This document shows positions 40,698-50,964 of a DNA stretch of 64,000 nucleotides, piece by piece; the stretch's first letter is position 1, and the number at the start of each line of letters is the position of its first letter. The DNA lies in contig NW_027464588.1 of NCBI RefSeq assembly GCF_043290135.1, forward strand, positions 2,305,501-2,369,500, in the 5' to 3' direction. The position numbers and the translations under genes are program-made. The stretch is from Rhipicephalus microplus. Its lineage: Eukaryota; Arthropoda; Arachnida; Ixodida; Ixodidae. The notes beneath the pieces were generated by a model that saw only the letters and a list, made by a program, of their open reading frames with translations, searched no databases and was not told where the DNA came from.

Positions 40698-41190
40698 ACG
40701 CAGACATCTCAAACGACCCCATCCGTGTGTAAATCTTGCAGACTCGCGCACACTTCATTGCATGGAATTCGTGTGGGGTGGAGACGACAACGATATTCTG
40801 CACCTTGTTGGGGCATACCATATCCTCCTTTGTCTGATTTTCTGTAAGGCCTGCCGGTATCGATACAGCCTGAGCTAGGAAAACAATGTCCGCTTTTGCT
40901 ATATTCAGCCCACCTTGTGGACTTACTATAACAATAATATCATTTATCGGGAGCCTCGTCGTCCCTGAAAATCCTGCGGCCCACCTCGAGCCTCGTCGCA
41001 CTGCTTCCAGTACCTTGCCAGAGCGGGCGTACGCCTGCACTCCACCATGGCGAACGCCGCCTGCTGACGATCGGTGTCTCGCGTCCTTCTTCCGGGAATA
41101 AAATGACCCAGTCCACCCGGCATCTTCCAGGTCCTCAGGACTCGCGTCCATCCCTTCCACTTCTACAGTCGCTGGCAAAATTGCTATCAC
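40698..41190 (-). pseudogene. LINE ORF1 N-terminal half
   Basis: The minus-strand frame reads RLPINDIIVIVSPQGGLNIAK, FLAQAVSIPAGL, NIVVVSTPHEFHA and MGSFEMSA. This is the RRM-like N-terminal part of tick RNase H-type LINE ORF1 proteins. It breaks at the BEL insertion and resumes at 31826. Start assigned near 41190. Confidence 0.72.
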
Positions 41191-41199
41191 CTTCTTCCA

Positions 41200-42148
41200 T
41201 CACGAAGGTTTAGGCGGCCGCGAAGTTAGGCCTATGCCTCACTCACCGCTATACCCATTGAAGAAGGCCTAACGCGGACCAAATGTTCAATGTTCAGGAA
41301 AATGTTCAAGAAAGCACCCACAAGAATAAAGTTGATATCACCAGAATCTGTGCATCTTGTTGCTTTGGAAAATACACAATTTTTCTGGGTTTCGATGGCG
41401 AAAACGCAAGAAACAAAACAAAAAGCAGGAGCCGACATGACCCCAACCGCACTGGTTGACGCTAGCAGCGTCTCCTCTCTATGCGCGTTATTTTTTTTTA
41501 GTTCGTATCGAGCGAGATGCGAGACTAAGTTGCCTCCATTTAGTTAGCGTTGCACTTCTCGCTGTTCTCGCGTCGTGCCGGTGCCAGCATTCACAACACT
41601 TACCGTGTTTTTAGTGAATCGTCCTTTACAGCAGTTCCAGTGGTGCGACGCTGTGTGCCGTGGTAAGGATACATGATCTATGCCAGCATCTCCAAACGTT
41701 CACGCATAGAGGGATTCATCACCCCAAAACAGTCAGTAGAATACAGAGAACGTCGAAATAGCCCGCCAACACTTGCGTGCCCGACCTGGCATGGGCATGT
41801 CATGCGAATGCAACGTTGCATGCGTATGGCTTGTTGATGCGTCTGCGTCGTGCGATTTCCCAGCTCCTTGTTGCTGTGATATATACCGAAGAGTGCAGGG
41901 GAGGAATTAGGCTTGCGATATCTACGCAGGTCGAGTAGCAACCATTTCGACCTCACCTCTTGGCGTCACGATTTCGCGGCTTGTAATGAACCAATTAAAA
42001 ATTCTTGTAATACACACCTTTTCATTGGCCACGCAACTTCTAGTACCAAAGTGAAATTTCTCATGTGACCTAGTATAGCGCCGTTTAAGAAGTAATTGAC
42101 TAACAAAACAAAAAAGATTGCCCGCAGCTTCCCTCGGGGGAACACTGA
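41200..42148. other. Unrecognised; one short unknown frame
   Basis: Possible LINE 5' UTR up to about 41290. A 92-residue minus-strand frame at 41678-41956 ends GLFRRSLYSTDCFGVMNPSMRERLEMLA. I do not recognise it; nothing else supports it as a gene. Confidence 0.35.
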
Positions 42149-42149
42149 G

Positions 42150-42975
42150 GAGGATGCGGAGCATATAATTGGTTAACGGGGTGTTAAAGTGCGACTTACT
42201 TGGGTCGATGGCTAAATTGGTTAACGTGGTTGTGAAATGGGGTGTTAAATTGCGACTTACTTGGGTCGATGGCTAAATTGGTTAACGTGGTTGTAGGAGG
42301 GGGTGTTAAATGAGTGAACACGTACACACGTATGCGAAAGGGCGGCGCTGGTCGAAGGGACGTCGATCATTGTGTTTGTGGATTCGTTGGCATTCATTTC
42401 ACCACGACCTTGGACGTCGACGCGCCGTACAAACCAACCGACGAGCGGCAACTGAGCGAGCGAGCGCCGACCTTCAGTATATATACAGCGCGACAGCGCA
42501 TGCACTGTCAGCTGTTGAATGTTCTCGAAGCGCGACGGCGCATGCGCGTCCACTGGAGAATCAGGAGAATTGTAGAATGTTCTCGAAGGGGAGAAGCGCG
42601 CGTGGCACCGATGGTGGGTGACCGTGCATGCGCGCGTCAGCTGTCGAATGTTCGAGAAGGGGGAGAAGCGCAACGGCGCATGCGCGCGCGTCAGCTGCCG
42701 ATGTTCTCGAAGCGCGACGGCGCATGCGCGCGCGTCAGCTGCCGATGTTCTCGAAGCGTGACGGCGCATGCGCGCTACACTATACACCTAGCGAATGTTC
42801 GTGAAGCGGAGAAGCGCACGCGGTGTGTAGAGGAGGAAGGGTGCACAGATGGTGGAGGAGTGAAGCGCGCGCGGTGTGTAGAGGAGGAAGGGATGCACAG
42901 ATGGTGGAAGGAGGAGGAGGAAGCTTGCGGACGGCGCCGCACTACAAGCCTCGAGTATTAGATGCTCCGCATCTA
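42150..42975. mobile_element. Candidate inverted-end element with internal tandem repeats
   Basis: The left end GGATGCGGAGCAT (42152) and right end ATGCTCCGCATC (42961) are inverted copies. Inside are two 61-bp direct repeats (42179-42239, 42240-42300; TTGGGTCGATGGCTAAATTG). Several GCGACGGCGCATGCGCG / GTTCTCGAAG units follow at 42480-42800, and two GGTGTGTAGAGGAGGAAGG units near 42830-42890. No transposase is present. Confidence 0.5.
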
Positions 42976-43053
42976 AAATGTGGACTTTTTTTATCTACAC
43001 TCTGCTTCCTCCGATTGACCCTTCATGGTTTCGCACTCGTTCTTCATTGACCT

Positions 43054-43800
43054 GTGGCTGCACAGAATCACTTTTTGTTCACTACGCATGCATGCCAGCA
43101 GGCGACGAGAACATCCGGAGCAGACGACGCGACACAGATGAATAAAAGCGTCGAAGGTAATCTGCCTTCCTATTGGCTAAGACTGAAAAGAACTTATAAG
43201 ATGGAGCATAGGTTGCACCCCATAGAGTTCAGCTAGCTCGAGTTTGCCCGGTAACATAAATACCAGTTTACAACTGTACCTGAAAGGAAAATTTGAAACT
43301 AAATAGCGCTCATGAGGCACTTATTTTAAATAGGCATTTATAGGCACTATAGAAACACTATAAAAGCCCTTCTTAACCTCTAATGTCATGTATCAAAGAG
43401 GCATAGTTTACTATAGAAACGCGAGAAACGAAGCAAGCATTTGCCCATAAGCCGATTTATAATAATAACTAACGTTTGTTCTATATTTTTTCTTATGTTA
43501 CGTAAACGTTAGCGTTCGCGGACTACAGTCAGAGGCGTAGTAAAAAAGGGCGTGTGTCAGCTTTGTAGCATTGGCTGGGCTGCCACAGAAAGTTGTCGCG
43601 ATATATAGTGGTGACACCTTGTTTACTTTATGCGTAGTTGAATTCTCTGTGTTTGCGTTGGATAATCTCCTAACCAATGTTTTAGAACCAATTCTAGAAA
43701 CGCTGCTCGCAACTGCAGCGAACCATACTCGCAGCCACGCACGGCGACGACAGAGCTACCTCCGAGCGTGAAACCGCGATGAGATAGGTCATTCATCTCA
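43054..43800 (+). repeat. Repeat family D, copy 3
   Basis: 43500-43610 matches 760-870 (GTTCGCGGACTACAG, GGGCGTG, CCACAGAAAGTTGTCG). 43300-43370 has AGGCACT words like 13710-13760. Boundaries are uncertain. Confidence 0.4.
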
Positions 43801-44131
43801 AGAAAATGTCGTGTAAACTTAGTGTAAACAATTTTCCGACAATATTTAGGAAGCTAATTTCGTACGAAGTTAAAAGTTTGTTGCTTCAAAATCAAGTATT
43901 TCATTTCACCCAAGTTGTTTTCAGGCACTTCAAGAATTTTTTTCAAATGGCTTCAAGTATTTTTGTCTAAAGCCAGTGACGATAAGACGGTCGTAAATCA
44001 TGCAACAGGCTGTTTAATCACGTTGTCTTCTGTGACGGCTGTGTACAATGTGAAGTTATGCTCATGAGCATCAATAATAAATAAAGCCTTGGAATATTTT
44101 CAGTTCGTTAGGCCCTTGGGGACGTTCTAGT

Positions 44132-45118
44132 GCTCTCCCATAGTAGAGTACCAAGTACTCTGAATCGTTCACCAGTTTTTTTCTCAACACATTAGCATCC
44201 ACTTTACGTGATTTCGAGCCCCATCGGGATGGCTTTAAGCTCTCCCATAGTAGAGTGCTCTGTGCTCTAAATCGTTACCCCCTTTTTCTACCCCACCCCC
44301 CCTGAGAACCTTTGAGCTTACGGCTCGGTAAAAAGGTCTACGGGACAGCTTCCAGCTCTCCCATAGTAGAGCACGAAGTGCTCTTAATCGTTAACCAGAC
44401 AATAAACAGGCATATTTGTGACGCCGCGTATACAAATTGAAGTAACCAAATCGTTAACCACTCTTTCTAAACACACAGATTCTCAAACGACCAAGGGACG
44501 GCTCTCAGCTCTCCCATAGTAGGGTACCGAGTACTCTAAATCGTTCACCACTTTTTCTAAACACACACATGAATGGGACGACTCTATGCTCTCCCATATT
44601 AGAATGCCAATTACTTTGAATCATCAACCCCATTTTCTAAACGCACATCAAATAGTAGAGTACCTAGTACTAAACATCGTTAAGAACTTTTTTTTTCAAC
44701 ACACAGCGTACGGGACAGCTTTGTGCTCTCCCATAGTATAGTATCAAGTACTCAAAATCGTTAACCACTTTTTTCAAAACACGTACGCTGTTCTCTTCTG
44801 TTGCTGATGTTTTCAGCTTTAGGGTCGGCTCACTGCTCTCACCCAGTCCCGGTGGCGTACGACGTTCTCGAAATCATTAACCACTTTTCCTACACACAGG
44901 TTAGACACCAAAGAACGCCAGGACGGCTTTATGTTCTCCCATAGTACCTCGTACTCTAAACCTTCACCACGTTTACTAAACACAATAGAGTGCCCAGTAC
45001 GCTAGATTGTTAAAAACTTTTTCTAAACACACATGATGGCATGTCGACAGCAGTCTGAGACGGCTTGATGCTCTCTCTCATAGTAGAGTACGAAGTGCTC
45101 TAAATCGTTGACAGTTTT
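44132..45118 (-). repeat. Array of the palindromic-core repeat (P73), eleven copies
   Basis: Units start near 44132, 44239, 44354, 44508, 44588, 44652, 44724, 44834, 44932, 44984 and 45070. The consensus on the plus strand is GGGACGGCTT, a few bases, GCTCTCCCATAGTAG, the core AGAGTAC-3 nt-GTACTCT, AATCGTTAACCAC, a T run and CTAAACACAC. Spacing is irregular (about 50-150 bp), so it is not a classical satellite. Some copies change both arms together (AGAGCAC with GTGCTCT at 44369-44385). Confidence 0.85.
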
Positions 45119-45154
45119 CCTGAGCCTCCTCACCGGGACGTATTATGGCTATTC

Positions 45155-45421
45155 TATATATTTATTCACTTATTCATTCATTAAACAATACTGCCAATCT
45201 CAACAGAGAATATAGCAGGGAGGGCATATGAAAACATATTTGTTTACATGAAATATACTCGTTAAAATTACAAAAAGAGATATACAAAAAGGCATATGAT
45301 TATAATTTATACATTGTCATAATAAAAACAGACATTCAAACAAGTTTATTAACAGCGAGAACATGGACTAGAGTTCTACTAATAGCAAATAAAAAAAGGA
45401 TAAGGTATGCATTTGTAAGAT
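45155..45421 (-). mobile_element. CR1-like LINE 3' end fragment
   Basis: The minus strand ends CAGTATTGTTTAATGAATG followed by AATAAGTGAATAAATA, preceded by a TCCCTGC word as in the tail at 48512. A Ruka SINE is inserted just beyond it. Confidence 0.5.
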
Positions 45422-45439
45422 GGCATAAGTCAACAATTG

Positions 45440-45679
45440 ATTGATTGATATGTGGGGTTTAACGTCCCAAAACCACCATATGAATACTAGAGACGCCGTA
45501 GTGGAGCGCTCCGGAAATTTCGACCACCTGGGGTTCTTTAACGTGCACCCAAATCTGAGCACACGGGCCTACAACATTTCCACCTCCATCGGAAATGCAG
45601 CCGCCGCAGCTGGGATTCAAACCCGCGACCTGCGGGTCAGCAGCAGAGTACCTTAGCCACTAGACCACCGCGGCGGGGC
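45440..45679 (-). mobile_element. Ruka SINE, full length, 18-bp TSD
   Basis: Complete SINE in reverse orientation. GGCATAAGTCAACAATTG at 45422-45439 and 45680-45697 is a perfect 18-bp target-site duplication. Sequence close to the copies at 5242 and 13328. Confidence 0.92.
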
Positions 45680-45699
45680 GGCATAAGTCAACAATTGCG

Positions 45700-45985
45700 C
45701 AATATTATTGAGCAAATTATTTTTAACAATAAGCTGATTAAAGAACATGTCACCAAAATATACGATCATATAAAACAGAAACTCTATAAGAACATAATAC
45801 AGAATCATCGCTTATTTGGTTTATTGATGCTGTAGTGCCGTTATTGCGAGTTGTGAAGTGATCAGTTCGCTTTCCATTCCAGCTATAAATAAGCTTATGG
45901 ATTATTCAGTGGTTAGGGTAGGTCTCAGTCATTTTCAATCTTCCTAGGTTTGAGAAAAAAATGAGTATCTGAAGCAATTATGTGG
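45700..45985. other. Unrecognised A/T-rich sequence
   Basis: Continuation of the sequence split by the SINE; no motif seen. Confidence 0.35.
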
Positions 45986-46096
45986 ACCTACTTGGCCGTC
46001 CATGGACGCTACGTAACACCAAATTTGATATGTGTGAAGCTAGCAAAATGGCCGCGAGCGCATAATAAGGGGCCCATATACTACAGCGTGACGTTG
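45985..46096 (-). repeat. Repeat family C, copy 2, left part
   Basis: The minus strand reads GCTAGCTTCACACATATC and AAATTTGGTGTTACG, matching units of the 149-bp tandem repeat at 52.9-53.5 kb. The LINE at 46097-50548 separates it from its other half at 50549-50770. Confidence 0.55.
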
Positions 46097-46139
46097 GATT
46101 GGATTGGATAAACTTTTATTTGGTCCTCCAAAACACAGA

Positions 46140-47600
46140 TCACTGTGTTGCGGGCAGCTCCCACGTGGGGACTGAGATGCCAAGCTCCTCAGCCACCTCG
46201 CGGGCTTGGTGGACAGCCCAGAGCTGATCTGCCAAGGATGAGCTGCGGATTGCCGCCTCCCATCTGGCAGAGGTGATGTGCGATAAATGAGCGAATTTGG
46301 TGCACTGCCAGAGCATGTGTTCTAATGAAGCCATTTCCCCACAATGTGGACAAAGTTTACTTGGATATAGGTCAGGGTACATGATGTGTAACATTTTCAA
46401 AGTAGGGTACATCCGCGTTTGCAAAAGCCTTAATGTAAGTGCTTGGGGCAGGGTTAGATTTTTGTGAGGTGGAGGAAAAATCCTTCTAGACAGGTAGAAA
46501 TGTTTAGTGAGCTCGTTATATGTTGTAAGAATTTCCCGGTTATCCCCTTCACCGCTAGAACGCATCCCCGGGGAGGCGCGGTTGGAGAGTTCTCGCGCCG
46601 CCTCGTGTGCTGCTTCGTTGAGATTGGGAGGGGAATCGTTGATTTGTCCAAGGTGAGCTGGGAACCAACTCAGAAGATGATGTGTTATGTTCTTGCCTTG
46701 CAGTATTTTTAGCGTTTGTTCACAGACCGTCCCCTTGGCGAACGCCCGTAGTGCTGCCATGGAATCACTGTAGACCACTTCAATGTTATCCATCTTGAGT
46801 GCTAAGGCGATGGCCACTTGTTCCGCAATGATTGGGTCTTTCGTCCTGACCGTCGCTGAGTTGACGACATGGCCAGCCCCATCGACTACCACTGCCACAA
46901 ACGCTTTCCCATTGGCGTAGGAAGCCGCGTCAACAAATACGACCCCTCGTTCCCCGTTTGAGACTTGACGAAGTATAGTCCTGGCCCTCGCAACTCTTCT
47001 TCCGACGTTGTGTTCTGAATGCATGTTTCTCGGTATAGGAGATACCGTAATAGTCTCCCTGATGTTGTCAGGGATATCATTGTAATTGCGTCTGATTGCT
47101 ATTGGGTTTTGGCCCAGCTCCTGCAGGATCATTCTCCCCGACCTTGTAGTAGATAACCTTGCAAACTGTGCTCTCTCTTGGGCTTCTGCTATTTCTTCGA
47201 GCGTGTTGTGTATGCCAAGCTCAAGCAGACGCTCGGTGCTGGTATGTATGGGTAGGCCCAGGACCTTCTTGATAACTTTTCTGAGGAGCACATTCAGTGT
47301 CTCAGACTCTGCTCTTGACCAGTTGTGCATTGCTGCCTCGTATGTGAAGTGACTTAGAACAAACGCGTGCATCAACCTGACGAGGTTGTCTTCCTTGATC
47401 CCACTTCTTTTGTTGGCCACTCTGCGTATGAGGTGCACCGCACTGTCTGTTTTCCGAGTTAACTTGGCTATAGATTTGCTGTTGGCGCCGGTAGACTCTA
47501 TCAGCATTCCCAGGACTTTGATGGAGTCGACCCTCTGGATGGCATCCCCTTGATTTGTACGGAGATGGATGTCTATCTGGTTTAACGGCTTCCATCCCCT
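46140..47600 (-). pseudogene. LINE ORF2 C-terminal half: thumb, RNase H, Cys/His end
   Basis: 455 codons are open. It starts with the RT thumb (IRRVANKRSGIKEDNLVRLMHAFVLSHF, LGLPIHTSTERLLELG). RNase H follows with GVVFVDAASYANGKAF (Asp), IIAEQVAIALAL (Glu) and VVYSDSMAALRAF (Asp). Then come RIFPPPHKNLTLPQALTLRLLQT and the Cys/His module LCPHCGEMASLEHMLWQC, ending SVPTWELPATQ. A frameshift near 47590 separates it from the palm. The Asp/Glu/Asp set of RNase H appears intact. Confidence 0.88.
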
Positions 47601-48511
47601 GGGCTTTGGTGCTTTGGTCCCCGGCGTGCAGTCCGATAAAGCAAAAGTTCTGACTTACTCGAGGAGCACTTGAGCCCGGAAGGGCGAAGGTAGTCTTCTA
47701 CGGTGTCAATCGCCTCTTGCAGAGCGCTCTCAATCTGCCCCTCGCTTCCACCTGTGCACCAGATGGTAATGTCATCTGCGTAGATGCTGTGCTTCAATCC
47801 TTCAATGCTCGATAATTTCTTTGACAGTCCAATCATGGCAATGTTAAACAGCATTGGTGAAATCACTGCCCCTTGTGGCGTGCCCCTTGCTTCTAGTTCG
47901 ATTTCTGCGGTCTCGATATCTGCAATCTTCATCACGGCTTTTCGATCTGTAAGAAAGGACCATACGTAGTCATAGAAGGCTTTCCCTAGACCAAGCTTGG
48001 AAATTGCTTCGAGTATGAATGAATGGTGGATGTTGTCAAACGCTTTTTCTAGATCTAGGCACAGAATGGCTCTCACGTCTCTGGTTTCATTGTCAATGAC
48101 CTGGTGTTCGATAAGCTTCAATGCATCTTGTGTGGATAGCCCTGCCCTGAATCCAACCATATTGTGTGTATATATGTTGTTATCTTCCAAGTACTTGTTT
48201 ATCCTGTGCAGTATGGCATGTTCTGTGACCTTGCCGATACATGATGTCAAGGATATTGGCCTCATGTTGTCCAAGTTAGGGGGCTTTCCTGGCTTAGGAA
48301 TAAGGATCGTGCTGGCCAGCTTCCACTGCTCTGGCACCCTGCCTTCTTTCCATGCTTAATTGATCATATCCCTCAGGGTTTCAATTGAATCGTCATCAAG
48401 GTTACGCAGGGCCTTGTTTGATATACCGTCCGGACCAGGGGCCGACCTGCCGTTGAGATCATGCAAGGCTCTTCTGATCTCCTCGATGTTAAAGTCGCCC
48501 TCAAGACCTGG
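47582..48511 (-). pseudogene. LINE ORF2: RT fingers and palm
   Basis: Order: lead-in NGRSAPGPDGISNKALRNL (about 48430), stop codon near 48357, then ILIPKPGKPPNLDNMRPISLTS, LCLDLEKAFDNIHHSFI (A motif with catalytic Asp), GTPQGAVISPMLFNIAM (B) and HSIYADDITIWCTGG (C, YADD). Apart from the stop and the downstream frameshift the RT motifs look functional, so this copy died fairly recently. Confidence 0.88.
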
Positions 48512-49789
48512 ATTTAATTTATTTATTTTATTTATTTATTTATACAATACTGCAGACCAATTTAATGGTCCAAGCAGGACGGGCAGAAAAAAGAATGTTC
48601 ATGCACATACAATGCAATGCAAAAAAACAATGAAGCAACAAAACACAGAATTCACTTAGAACTACAAAATAAACAAGCCACGGTGAAAGCGACTTTTCGC
48701 ACAAACATAGCAGGGTTTCCAATCCAAATAAAACTAGAAAATCACGCACAACTTCAAGTAACATTGCTAAAAACCCGATCGTCAGTAATTAAAAGTTTCT
48801 AAAATGATCGTGTAGGGCTGTCATAAAATTTCCACTAAAAATTCTTTCTGGCAATTTATTCCAGTCATCTACCGTGCGTGGAAAATATGAAAACTTAAAG
48901 GTATTTGTTCGGGCAAAGAATGGGGATAAACTGTGGCTATGTGTGTGCCGTGTTTACCTCGTGGTGAACGGACTAATGAATGGAGTGGGTGATAATCCAG
49001 TCTTACACTTAATTAGGGATTCCATAAAAGCTAAGCGGGCAATTTGGCGTCTAATGTGTAGTGGTTGGATTTTATTGAGTGTCATGATACCTGACGGAGA
49101 ATCACTTCTTTTATATTTATTATAAATAAAACGAACAGCCCTCCTCTGAACCTTCTCCAATTCGTTAATGTTTTTGTTTGTGTACGGGTCCCAAACAACC
49201 GCTGCATACTCCAGTTTAGGCCTAATTATGGAATTATACGCTAAAAGCTTAACGTTACTAGGTGTACCTCGAAGTTTATGCCGTAAAAGACCAAGTTTTT
49301 TTAGCGCTGAAGAAGTTACCTGCTGAACGAGGTCGTTCCAATCTAATCTGGAGTTCAATACGATACCTAGGTATTTAAACTTACTAACCTCCTCGATTAA
49401 GGTGTTTTTAATTTTGTACCGGAAAGTTAAGGGGTTTCGTTTCCTGGTTATACGTAAAAGAACTGTTTTTCTAGTGCTAATTTTCATGCCCCATTTGTCG
49501 CACCAAGATGATATGTCACATAAAGCCCTATCTAGCCGATGTTGATCAGAAGCAGACTGCACTTCAGTATAAATCATGATATCATCCGCGAACATTCCAA
49601 TATTCACAGTATCACCAACCACATACACTAAATCATTAACATACAACAAAAAAAGCAGGGGCCCCAGCACACTTCCCTGGGGCACACCTGATGTCACTGT
49701 TAGAGAAGAAGAACAAGTACCATCGATGTCTACAAATTGCGTTCGATCTTTCAAATACGAATTAACCCAATTTAAAGTGTAGAAGGAAT
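48512..49789 (-). mobile_element. CR1-like LINE, 5'-truncated, inserted in the other LINE
   Basis: The minus strand begins inside RT (YLKDRTQFVDIDG), with SGVPQGSVLGPLLFLLYVNDL (B motif), GMFADDIMIYTE (C), FKYLGIVLNSRLDW and YAAVVWDPYTNKNINELEKVQRRAVRFI. It ends with a CTGCAGTATTGTATAAATAAA tail. The host LINE resumes on both sides, and ATTT is the shortest shared flank. The RNase H and Cys/His end of the host LINE are absent here, consistent with the CR1/Jockey side of LINEs. The RT fragment is open from 49789 to 48954. Confidence 0.87.
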
Positions 49790-50548
49790 TTGGCGTGCCC
49801 TGGTACTGTCTACTTGGTGGTGCCAATCCTCTTTTGATTGGGAGGTACTCATGCACGAGCTGCTGGACAACTTGCTGTTCTGTAGTGCGCCCTATCTCTT
49901 TATGCAAAATTCGAGCGATGACATGCTTTTGATTTCTTTTCGTGGTGTTTTCGTTGAGGAGATGCTTTAACATATTCCATGTCTTGCCATTGCGCATCTG
50001 ACCATCGACGGAGTTGCAGATTTCGTCCCACTGCTGCCTCGATAGTGCGCGACAATGTTCCTCGACTGATCTGTTGACCTCAGCTATCTTCTTCCTCAGT
50101 CTTCGGTTCAGGCGCTGACCCTTCCAACGGTTCAGTAGTGCTTGCTTTGCCTCAAGAAGATGAGCAAGCCGGCTATCCATTCTTTCTACTGGAAGATCTG
50201 TGGTAATGGTGGAGAAGACGGATTTGATGTCATCTTTAATCTGTTTGACCCACTGCTCCAAGCCTTGTCTGTGGCCATCTTGTTCCCTTTCCATCCTTAT
50301 CTTCCTGAACTTATCCCAGTCTGTGAAGTGGAATTCTCTCTGCTTTTTACGCTCCACGGAGAAGATAGTGGCAAGAATGCAGTGGTCACTCCCTAGGTCT
50401 ACAGCAAGGTTCATCCACTTGGCCTTCTTGATGTTCCTTACAAATGTAAGGTCCGGGGTGGAATCCCTGCAGCAAGATGTACCAAGCCTTGTTGGTAGGC
50501 TGGGGTCTGTGATTAGGGTGAGATCAAGTTCACTGGCACTTTGCCAAC
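49790..50548 (-). pseudogene. LINE ORF2: endonuclease end and EN-RT linker
   Basis: Reads STPDLTFVRNIKKAKWMNLAV, LGSDHCILATIF (the SDH motif near the endonuclease C-terminus, catalytic His) and FHFTDWDKFRKIR. A helical linker ends at RQYQGTPN, where the CR1-like LINE is inserted. The open frame happens to run from repeat C through this LINE into the CR1-like RT (50708-48954), a chimera of three elements. Confidence 0.82.
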
Positions 50549-50770
50549 ACAGCGTGACGTTGACTCGCGTGAACTCTGAGCACAGTGACGCTACGTTAGC
50601 AAAACGCGTGCACTCTATAATCTGACGCCAGGCGCGGCCGGCGTCCGTCGACACAGCCCGACGGCAAGCGGCGCTAAATGCGACATGCTGCATTTCACGC
50701 CAGTGCATTACCCAGACAGCATTGCGTTTGCCTCTTTTCGTGACGGAGGGACGCCGGATGCGCTGAAACG
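50549..50770 (-). repeat. Repeat family C, copy 2, right part
   Basis: The minus strand matches 53690-53860: GCGTTTCAGC, GGCGTCCCTCCGTCACGAA, TGCCGTCGGGC, CGACGGACGC, TATAGAGTGC and CGCGTTTT occur in the same order. The left side is bounded by the LINE TSD and the right side by the GATA microsatellite. Confidence 0.7.
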
Positions 50771-50779
50771 CGCATACAT

Positions 50780-50960
<181 letters not shown>

Positions 50961-50964
50961 CGCT

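Larger units (their letters stand above)
19030..41190 (-). mobile_element. RNase H-bearing LINE (I/LOA/Outcast-like), nest host, in five pieces
   Basis: Read 5' to 3' on the minus strand, one LINE runs through 41190-40698 (ORF1 N-terminal), 31826-29081 (ORF1 zinc knuckles, endonuclease, RT start), 23777-22548 (RT end), 19979-19314 (RNase H, Cys/His end) and 19240-19030 (C-terminus, stop at 19072-19074). The gaps are LTR elements plus one short repeat. At the Gypsy site the coding frame resumes exactly (AMEYI joined to EQHELF across the TSD). The RT order and RNase H match the LINE at 46097-50548. Own sequence is about 5.1 kb after removing insertions, near full length. It carries frameshifts and stops and is dead. 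Confidence 0.85.
46097..50548 (-). mobile_element. 5'-truncated RNase H-bearing LINE with 14-bp TSD
   Basis: Flanked by ACAGCGTGACGTTG at 46083-46096 and 50549-50562, a perfect 14-bp duplication. On the minus strand it starts inside the endonuclease domain (LDLTLITDPS), passes through RT and RNase H and ends in a TTTATCCAATCCAATCCAA tail. It is split by a CR1-like LINE at about 48512-49789. It is better preserved than the LINE at 19-41 kb and belongs to the same broad family. Confidence 0.9.

Noticed and set aside
41678..41956. Transposase fragment
   Set aside because: The 92-residue frame has no catalytic motif that I recognise and no supporting ends; listed only as unknown sequence.
44132..45118. 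CRISPR array
   Set aside because: Units are diverged, irregularly spaced and dispersed elsewhere; there are no cas genes and the genome is eukaryotic.
48954..50708. Single 584-residue gene
   Set aside because: It is an accidental fusion of repeat C, an RNase H LINE and a CR1-like LINE across insertion junctions.
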